From Candidatus Woesearchaeota archaeon (GTDB lineage: Archaea > Nanobdellota > Nanobdellia > Woesearchaeales > GW2011-AR4), in contig JAGVXR010000055.1 of assembly GCA_018303645.1 (NCBI GenBank), positions 1 through 8,667 on the forward strand: a DNA stretch of 8,667 bases. The letters run 5' to 3'. A program made the position numbers and the translations under genes. The notes beneath the pieces are model-generated. The model ran no database searches and was not told the DNA's origin. It saw only the letters and a program-made list of their open reading frames with translations. Shown here in pieces: positions 1-3,639 of the stretch (within the stretch, counting starts at the first letter, position 1; every line of letters starts with the position of its first letter).

Positions 1-1
1 T

Positions 2-106
2 AGATTAAGGAAAGGATTGGTTATAACAAAGGACTATGAGTCAGAAGAGAAAATCGGCAATAAAAAAATAAATTTCATTCCATTATGGAAATGGCTGCTG
101 AAATAA
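2..106 (+). CDS. C-terminal fragment of a probable archaeal AAA+ ATPase (DUF4143-type tail), cut by the window edge
   Basis: An open frame enters from the left edge and stops at TAA 104-106, giving 34 residues. The fragment reads GLVITKDYE, then an acidic/Lys stretch, then INFIPLWKWLLK at the very end. This resembles the extreme C-terminus of the archaeal ATPases with a DUF4143-like nuclease-fold tail, which typically end in a 'valine/isoleucine-T-D ... I-P-L-W-x-W-L-L' pattern. The P-loop part would lie outside the window, so the call rests on this tail alone. These ATPases are usually single-gene, widely scattered and recently transferred in archaea, which would fit a cassette-like neighbourhood. 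The stop is followed at 121 by GCTTTGTCAT and at 149 by the first copy of the boundary repeat. The family call is moderate; that this is a real gene end is more certain. Confidence 0.55.
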   Translation, partial: RLRKGLVITKDYESEEKIGNKKINFIPLWKWLLK

Positions 107-148
107 AAAATAGTTTTCTTGCTTTGTCATAGTATTTCTTAAAATATT

Positions 149-180
149 GCAAGGGCTGGGTTTGTGAGGGGGTTTTGATG
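149..180 (+). repeat. Boundary repeat copy R1 (32-bp direct repeat)
   Basis: First of four same-orientation copies of a 32-bp element. It begins GCAAGGGCTGGG and carries the 15-nt block TTGTGAGGGGGTTTT that is invariant in all four copies. It matches R2 and R3 at 27 of 32 positions; three of the five differences are in the last few bases (GATG instead of TGGG). It lies 42 bp after the ATPase-like gene and 2 bp before the stop codon of the HEPN gene, so it separates two unrelated transcription units. Confidence 0.9.
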
Positions 181-182
181 AT

Positions 183-716
183 TCATTTCTTAAAAACGAT
201 ATCTTTGGTAATGTCAATCACTTCCTTACTAATTTTTATTAAATCTTGAATCTTAGTTTCATCTTCAATAGAAATGTTAATTCCATAGGTATACTCCTCT
301 CTCATCTCAATAACTTTGTTTTCTTGCATTTCCTCAATATCCGCTTCTTTTAGCATTTCAATAAATTTTGTATCGATGCTTATCTTTCCCTCTTCTTTCA
401 GAAGCTCCATCAGCGCGATAGTGCAAGTCTGATTTCTTGAATCATAGCCAAATTTAACTGCTATGGCTAAAAAGCAATGGTATATGCAATAAAAACCAGC
501 GGCTATAGACCAGTCAGAAAAGCCAATTTCTTTAAAACGGCTTATTGCATTAAAATTATGCTCTGCTTTTTCAATATGCTTGGCAGCATCATTAATATTT
601 GGCTTTATTTTTAACAAACCTCTGTGCTTCAGTCTCTTGCCATGCTTTTTGCACTCTTCAATCTCTTTCACAGCTTTGTCTAGGCACCATTTAACATGAT
701 TAGCTGCTTGTGGCAT
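183..716 (-). CDS. HEPN-domain protein, partner of the upstream wHTH-nucleotidyltransferase
   Basis: A 177-aa, all-helical, soluble protein of the HEPN type. HEPN proteins paired with minimal nucleotidyltransferases are usually RNase toxins that the partner inactivates by AMPylation. Here the helical pattern, the conserved helix around residues 66-90 (DWSIAAGFYCIYH) and the following SRNQTCT (93-99) resemble archaeal HEPN proteins found beside NTases. The usual R-x(4-6)-H catalytic motif is not visible: R94 and N95 are present but no His follows at the expected distance. The protein may therefore be an atypical HEPN or a non-nuclease partner. It overlaps the NTase gene by 17 bp, so translation is coupled; GGAG lies 10 nt before the ATG. 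Downstream, the gene stops 2 bp before boundary repeat R1. Which partner is toxic is inferred from the family. Confidence 0.75.
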   Translation of the reverse strand: MPQAANHVKWCLDKAVKEIEECKKHGKRLKHRGLLKIKPNINDAAKHIEKAEHNFNAISRFKEIGFSDWSIAAGFYCIYHCFLAIAVKFGYDSRNQTCTIALMELLKEEGKISIDTKFIEMLKEADIEEMQENKVIEMREEYTYGINISIEDETKIQDLIKISKEVIDITKDIVFKK

Positions 717-1290
717 TTTTTATTATCTCCACATATTCATTTTGACCATATAAAACCACGGCATTCTTAACAATGTCGATTATAGCCTCCTTCCTATTTT
801 TAATATTTTTGATAATATCATTAGCTGTAAGTTCAATGGAATGAATTCGTTTAGGAAGTAATTCCTGCTTTTGCTTAATAATTTTAGCCACCTCTTTATA
901 ATCTTTCTTTTCTAAAACCACCATAATATCAATATCCTTTGCTTTAGCATAGTCTTTTAATACAGAGCCAAACAACATTATAATCCTGCCTATTTTGTAC
1001 ACATCTTTAAATTCTTCCTTCCATCTTTTAAAGCTGTTAGCTTCGTCTGCCAATAGGAAAGCTATAAGTTTGCACACATAATCATCCTCTAATTTCAGCT
1101 TGTATATTATTGATTTACCTATTGTCTGGTCTTTTAATATTCCTTCACCCAGCAGTCTTTTGAATATCTTCTGGGCGCCCACATGACTTATGCCTAAAAG
1201 CTTGCTTATAGAATTGGCATTATAAAAAGCAGTAAAATCTTTAAATAAAATAAGCAGTGTTTCTCTTTCCTTTTGAGTTAATGATACCAT
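700..1290 (-). CDS. Winged-helix / minimal nucleotidyltransferase fusion, probable antitoxin and autorepressor
   Basis: A 196-aa protein in two parts. Residues 1-70 form a winged helix-turn-helix (SKLLGISHVGAQKIFKRLL is the recognition region, followed by a GIL...IIYKL wing). Residues 98-175 form a minimal nucleotidyltransferase with the pattern LFGS (106-109), then D119-x-D121, and E153 as a plausible third acidic residue. The Gly of the usual G-S-x-x-x-G is not present, but the GS and DxD metal ligands are. Such NTases transfer a nucleotide, commonly AMP, to a partner HEPN protein. The N-terminal DNA-binding domain predicts control of its own promoter, and three copies of the 6-nt GTTACT/AGTAAC half-site lie in the 38 bp upstream. 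The start at 1290 is supported by GGTG (1296-1299) five bases away. It is the first gene of a two-gene operon, overlapping the HEPN gene by 17 bp. Confidence 0.8.
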   Translation of the reverse strand: MVSLTQKERETLLILFKDFTAFYNANSISKLLGISHVGAQKIFKRLLGEGILKDQTIGKSIIYKLKLEDDYVCKLIAFLLADEANSFKRWKEEFKDVYKIGRIIMLFGSVLKDYAKAKDIDIMVVLEKKDYKEVAKIIKQKQELLPKRIHSIELTANDIIKNIKNRKEAIIDIVKNAVVLYGQNEYVEIIKNATSS

Positions 1291-1330
1291 AGTAACACCA
1301 AGTTACTATATAGAAATTTGTAGTTACTAT
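1291..1330 (-). promoter_or_regulatory. Candidate operator: three GTTACT/AGTAAC half-sites
   Basis: On the + strand AGTAAC lies at 1291-1296 and GTTACT at 1302-1307, forming a 6-bp inverted repeat with a 5-bp gap. A second GTTACT is at 1323-1328. The longer word AGTTACTAT occurs at 1301 and again at 1322, exactly 21 bp apart, about two helical turns. The sites run from the TATA box to the start codon and overlap the GGTG ribosome-binding site. This fits a repressor site for the winged-helix protein encoded immediately downstream; that link is inference. Confidence 0.5.
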
Positions 1331-1342
1331 TTAAATGTTTCG
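1329..1342 (-). promoter_or_regulatory. Archaeal TATA/BRE promoter for the wHTH-NTase/HEPN operon
   Basis: ATTTAAAT at 1329-1336 is preceded, reading the - strand, by a BRE-like CGAAAC (1337-1342). A TATA centre near 1332 places the transcription start near 1306, about 16 nt before the ATG at 1290, which leaves room for the GGTG site. The assignment is by spacing and composition only. Confidence 0.5.
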
Positions 1343-1371
1343 GTTTTATGGATCACAAAGAATAGATTACG

Positions 1372-1403
1372 GCAAGGGCAGGCTTTGTGAGGGGGTTTTT
1401 GGG
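1372..1403 (+). repeat. Boundary repeat copy R2 (32-bp direct repeat)
   Basis: Identical over all 32 bp to R3 (2767-2798). It sits between two divergent promoters, separating the wHTH-NTase/HEPN module from the AbiE module. This copy also contains a perfect 8-bp inverted pair reaching upstream: TCACAAAG at 1353-1360 and CTTTGTGA at 1383-1390. Because it lies upstream of both neighbouring genes, it cannot act as the terminator of either, which argues against a simple terminator role for the family. Confidence 0.92.
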
Positions 1404-1422
1404 ATAAATAATAAGGCAAAAA

Positions 1423-1438
1423 CCAAAATATTTATATA
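1423..1438 (+). promoter_or_regulatory. Archaeal TATA/BRE promoter for the AbiE-type operon
   Basis: TTTATATA at 1431-1438 follows an A-rich BRE-like CCAAAA (1423-1428). The expected transcription start, about 25 nt downstream of the box centre, is near 1460. That lies inside the region that would be coding if the ATG at 1447 were used, and so favours the start at 1483. Confidence 0.55.
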
Positions 1439-1449
1439 CTAATAACATG

Positions 1450-1472
1450 AATATCGCTAATATTGCGATTTT
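1450..1472 (+). promoter_or_regulatory. Imperfect palindrome over the predicted transcription start, candidate AbiEi operator
   Basis: AATATCGC (1450-1457) and GCGATTTT (1465-1472) form an inverted repeat, 7 of 8 positions matching, around a 7-bp centre; the inner five pairs are perfect. The element covers the predicted start of transcription (about 1460) and ends directly before the ribosome-binding site. AbiEi-family antitoxins are known to repress their operons by binding inverted repeats in the promoter, so this is the natural candidate. Confidence 0.45.
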
Positions 1473-1476
1473 GGTG
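1473..1476 (+). promoter_or_regulatory. Ribosome-binding site deciding the AbiEi start
   Basis: GGTG, complementary to the archaeal anti-Shine-Dalgarno end, lies 6 nt before the ATG at 1483. The upstream ATG at 1447 has no such site and lies upstream of the predicted transcription start. Confidence 0.5.
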
Positions 1477-1482
1477 TTACAT

Positions 1483-1983
1483 ATGAAAGGTCTTTCAGCT
1501 CAGGAAATTAAGATTATAGCAGAACTTGAATTTTATAAAAAATATTACTTTACAAAAGATGACATAATACACCATTTTGATAATCCAAAAGAAATAAAAG
1601 ATTTTATTTACCATCTTAAGAAAAAAGGAAGGATAGTAAGGCTGAACAGAAGAAAATATTACTTAGTGCCGATCAAAGCGAAGAGCGGAAAATGGTCAGA
1701 TGATCCTTTTGTCATAGCCAATGAAATATGCGATGGAAAGGACTATTTTATTGGAGGCTGGGCAGCTGCTAACTACTGGCATCTAACTGAGCAAATACCT
1801 ATGCGAATAGATATTTATACTACACGAAGGCAGGGTAAAGTAAGGATTCTAAATACCAATTTTATATTCCATAGGACATCAAAGAAAATGATAGCAAAAG
1901 CAATGATGCGAAAAATTGGAAACAAGACATTTAAAATAGCTCCTAATGGTGTGATAGCGGAATGGATGAAATCAAGGCAATAA
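1483..1983 (+). CDS. AbiEi-type winged-helix antitoxin (type IV toxin-antitoxin)
   Basis: A 166-aa cytosolic protein. The N-terminal half is a winged helix of the AbiEi type: SAQEIKIIAELEF, then YFTKDDI, then IYHLKKKGRIVRLNRRKYYL, which is typical of archaeal members. The second half (from GKWSDDPFVIANEI through the GGWAAANYWHLTEQ segment) is the antitoxin's C-terminal domain. The family antagonises AbiEii toxins without forming a stable complex and represses the shared promoter. I chose the ATG at 1483 over the in-frame ATG at 1447 (178 aa). Position 1483 has a GGTG site 6 nt away, the predicted transcription start is near 1460, and a palindrome occupies the intervening bases. The gene overlaps its toxin partner by 22 bp, indicating translational coupling. 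Boundary repeat R2 lies upstream of its promoter. Confidence 0.85.
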   Translation: MKGLSAQEIKIIAELEFYKKYYFTKDDIIHHFDNPKEIKDFIYHLKKKGRIVRLNRRKYYLVPIKAKSGKWSDDPFVIANEICDGKDYFIGGWAAANYWHLTEQIPMRIDIYTTRRQGKVRILNTNFIFHRTSKKMIAKAMMRKIGNKTFKIAPNGVIAEWMKSRQ

Positions 1984-2741
1984 ACGAGAATGCAATAAAC
2001 AACCTTTCTGGAGAGACGGGCTTTAATACAAAAGTGCTTCTCAAAGATTATTATATTACTGCTATCCTCTACCTGATTAAGGATGTGGATGGCATATATT
2101 TTAAAGGCGGGACAGCCTTGCAGAAGATATTTTTAAACTATTCACGACTAAGCGAGGATGTGGATTTCACTTTGACTGAAGATATTGAAGAAGTAAAGGA
2201 AAAAATCATCAACATTTTGGAAAAGAGCGGATTATTTCAAAAAATATCCAAAGACAAGGACGTCAAAGGCTTTACAAGATTAGTTGTTAATTATAAAAAT
2301 TATTCAGGTGAAGACGGAGTTGTGTTTATCGATCTTAACCAAAGAGCAAAGCTGTTGATGAAGCCAGAGAAGCATCAAATCAAACATTTCTACAAAGACA
2401 TTATTCCAGATTTTTCGCTTAATGTATTGGCCAAGGAAGAGCTGATAGCTGAGAAAGTGGCAGCAGCAATCGGAAGAAACCAGCCAAGAGATCATTACGA
2501 CATTTACAGGACAATCAAAGAAAAAATGCCCATAAATATGGAAATGGTTAAGGAGAAGTGCATGCAATCCAAAGTGGAATTTGACATTATAAAAATGTTT
2601 AACAAGGCAAAGAAGCTCAAGAACAGATGGGACGAGGATTTATTGCCTTTGCTGTCAGAAGAAGCAAGCTTTGAGGAAGTTATGGCAACACTTGCTATGC
2701 ATTTTAAGCTGAAAGAGGAGAAAAGCAAAAAAAGGAATTAA
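1962..2741 (+). CDS. AbiEii-type nucleotidyltransferase toxin
   Basis: A 259-aa protein with the ordered AbiEii/DUF1814 motifs: FKGGTALQK at 47-55 (GGT phosphate-binding motif), RLSEDVDF at 62-69 (metal-binding acids D66 and D68), an acidic strand FIDLN with D124, the EEL-I-A-E-K segment at 159-165, and RDHYDIY at 176-182. All key residues appear intact, so an active enzyme is expected. AbiEii proteins are GTP-binding nucleotidyltransferase toxins that halt growth, and related MenT toxins modify tRNA 3' ends; the target here is unknown. The start overlaps the end of the AbiEi gene by 22 bp, and GGTGTGAT (1948-1955) lies 6 nt before the ATG at 1962. The gene ends one base before GCTTTGTCAT (2742), 25 bp ahead of boundary repeat R3. 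Length is normal for the family. Confidence 0.9.
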   Translation: MDEIKAINENAINNLSGETGFNTKVLLKDYYITAILYLIKDVDGIYFKGGTALQKIFLNYSRLSEDVDFTLTEDIEEVKEKIINILEKSGLFQKISKDKDVKGFTRLVVNYKNYSGEDGVVFIDLNQRAKLLMKPEKHQIKHFYKDIIPDFSLNVLAKEELIAEKVAAAIGRNQPRDHYDIYRTIKEKMPINMEMVKEKCMQSKVEFDIIKMFNKAKKLKNRWDEDLLPLLSEEASFEEVMATLAMHFKLKEEKSKKRN

Positions 2742-2766
2742 GCTTTGTCATCTAGCAGAGAACATA

Positions 2767-2798
2767 GCAAGGGCAGGCTTTGTGAGGGGGTTTTTGGG
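2767..2798 (+). repeat. Boundary repeat copy R3 (32-bp direct repeat)
   Basis: Identical to R2 over 32 bp. It lies between two convergent units, 25 bp after the AbiEii stop and 20 bp before the stop codon of the MNT gene. The left flank AACATAGCAA (2761-2770) is shared with R4. The 10-mer GCTTTGTCAT 25 bp upstream (2742-2751) also occurs 28 bp upstream of R1. Its GGGGGTTTTT end could help terminate AbiE transcription from the + strand, though other copies are not placed for that. Confidence 0.92.
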
Positions 2799-2818
2799 CG
2801 GACGACAGCTTACAGTTA

Positions 2819-3130
2819 CTATTTTATTTCTATACCTTCTTTGACAGCTTCCCTTACTATAGTAATTTGCCTTTTTAATTTATTAAATTCTTCTGGAGTG
2901 TAGCAGAGAAAATCTACAGGATATTCAAGATTCCATTTCATATATAAGTCTGGAGCTCTGTGTAGTAGTCCCTTGCCCCTAAAATTTTTTGACACTACAA
3001 TTAAGTCTACATCACTCCATTGATGTATTTTTCCATGAACTCTTGAGCCAAACAGGTACATATTCTCTATATTATTTTGCATCTTGAAGTTCTTAAGTTC
3101 ATTTATGAGTTTATATTTTTTTTTACCCAT
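2819..3130 (-). CDS. Minimal nucleotidyltransferase (MNT), probable antitoxin of a HEPN-MNT module
   Basis: A 103-aa protein that is almost entirely a minimal polymerase-beta-fold nucleotidyltransferase. The signature is complete: LFGSRVHG (26-33), SDVDLIVV (39-46) with metal ligands D40 and D42, and a third acid in YPVDFL (D73). In characterised HEPN-MNT pairs the MNT enzyme AMPylates a tyrosine of the HEPN toxin and so neutralises it; the same is expected here. The start at 3130 is strong: GAGGT (3137-3141) lies 6 nt upstream and the gene overlaps the HEPN gene by 28 bp. It is the second gene of the pair, so HEPN is translated first. Its stop is 20 bp from boundary repeat R3. Confidence 0.88.
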   Translation of the reverse strand: MGKKKYKLINELKNFKMQNNIENMYLFGSRVHGKIHQWSDVDLIVVSKNFRGKGLLHRAPDLYMKWNLEYPVDFLCYTPEEFNKLKRQITIVREAVKEGIEIK

Positions 3131-3468
3131 TTCAATACCTCTTCACAATATTTTATAATTTGGCTACATTCTTTTTTTGTGTATTTTTTTGGAGAGTCTG
3201 GATAACGAGAGGCAGTGTATGCTGGATTAATTTTTGCACATAATTCTAGGATTCTCAATGGAGACTCGTTTAATTTAGCTAACTTTGTCAAGTCATGAAT
3301 CTTAGGGAATTTATTTGTTTTCTTTATTAGCAAAGCTTTAAATGCTTTTTCTGCTGATTGTTGGCACCAAAAAGCTGCGGACTTGTATTTTTTCCCATCA
3401 AAATTAAATTTTGCAGTTTCATAATCTTCCTGGGCCTGCTTCATCCACCTTTTCACTTCTTCTTTCAT
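3103..3468 (-). CDS. HEPN-domain protein, probable toxin of a HEPN-MNT module
   Basis: A 121-aa helical protein matching the classic HEPN domain along its length. The first helix is WMKQAQEDYETAKFNF (8-23), followed by the SAAFWCQQSAEKAFKALL helix (30-47), the KIHDLTKLAK motif (56-65, H58) and YTASRYPDS (84-92). HEPN toxins cleave RNA, often with an R-x(4-6)-H dyad. Here the His (H58) and the Arg (R88) sit in separate motifs, and the compact dyad is not seen. This resembles the short archaeal HEPN group rather than the well-studied HepT type, so RNase activity is possible but not shown. A TATA box about 26 bp upstream predicts transcription starting at or next to the ATG, and no ribosome-binding site is visible, so the mRNA is probably leaderless. 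Confidence 0.85.
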   Translation of the reverse strand: MKEEVKRWMKQAQEDYETAKFNFDGKKYKSAAFWCQQSAEKAFKALLIKKTNKFPKIHDLTKLAKLNESPLRILELCAKINPAYTASRYPDSPKKYTKKECSQIIKYCEEVLKWVKKNINS

Positions 3469-3483
3469 ATTAAATCAAAATAG

Positions 3484-3502
3484 AAATACTTTATAAATAC
3501 TT
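3484..3502 (-). promoter_or_regulatory. TATA promoter for the HEPN-MNT operon, with an overlapping 8-bp direct repeat
   Basis: On the - strand TTTATAAA (3490-3497) lies about 26 bp upstream of the ATG at 3468, the distance expected for a leaderless archaeal transcript. AAATACTT occurs on the + strand at 3484-3491 and 3495-3502, 11 bp apart (one helical turn), overlapping the TATA box. The duplicate may be a regulator site or may be chance in AT-rich DNA. Confidence 0.45.
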
Positions 3503-3548
3503 ATCGGTTTTCCAAATGCAAGACTACAGCGTTCTTTCCGAAAACATA

Positions 3549-3580
3549 GCAATGGCATGGCTTGTGAGGGGGTTTTTGGG
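3549..3580 (+). repeat. Boundary repeat copy R4 (32-bp direct repeat)
   Basis: This copy matches R2/R3 at 28 of 32 positions; the four differences are all in the first 13 bases, and the rest, including TTGTGAGGGGGTTTTTGGG, is identical. It shares the left flank AACATAGCAA (3543-3552) with R3. It separates the HEPN-MNT module from the large-protein operon. The rest of the non-coding stretch 3581-3639 shows no terminator or promoter that I can identify. Confidence 0.9.
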
Positions 3581-3639
3581 GGTGAAACTATTTATTACTT
3601 GTTCAACTCGCCCGACTTTCGTTATCAAATTTATTCCAT

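Larger units (their letters stand above)
121..3580. mobile_element. Putative toxin-antitoxin cassette array bounded by 32-bp direct repeats
   Basis: Three segments lie between four same-direction repeats: R1-R2 (1223 bp start to start), R2-R3 (1395 bp) and R3-R4 (782 bp). Each holds exactly one complete two-gene module with its own promoter: wHTH-NTase/HEPN, AbiEi/AbiEii and HEPN/MNT. Gene orientation alternates while repeat orientation does not. No gene is interrupted by a repeat. The organisation recalls integron cassettes carrying toxin-antitoxin pairs. No integrase is present in the window, and the RYYYAAC/GTTRRRY core of attC sites is not seen. Mobility by site-specific recombination is therefore an inference from layout. 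Confidence 0.5.

Noticed and set aside
1372..1403. G-quadruplex formation by the repeat
   Set aside because: Only three G-runs of three or more occur within the element; a weak two-layer form is possible, but nothing in the sequence makes it likely.
2304..2728. Two - strand open frames inside the AbiEii gene
   Set aside because: They are antisense shadows of a gene with complete family motifs, and no family was recognised in their products.
2814..2824. AGTTACTATTT near the MNT stop as another copy of the GTTACT operator
   Set aside because: It matches the word at 1322 but lies at a gene end with no promoter and no partner half-site; taken as chance in AT-rich DNA.
149..3580. The four 32-bp repeats as a CRISPR array
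   Set aside because: Spacing is 782-1395 bp and each interval is filled by protein-coding modules, so there are no short unique spacers and no leader or cas genes.
149..3580. The repeats as ordinary transcription terminators (GGGGGTTTTT end)
   Set aside because: All copies share one direction while the genes alternate strands. R2 lies upstream of both its neighbours and R4 is in the wrong orientation for the - strand gene ends. Termination at R1 and R3 for + strand genes remains possible as a side effect.
149..3580. The repeats as classical integron attC sites
   Set aside because: I could not find the RYYYAAC/GTTRRRY core pair around the copies, and no integrase gene is in the window. Only the layout is integron-like.
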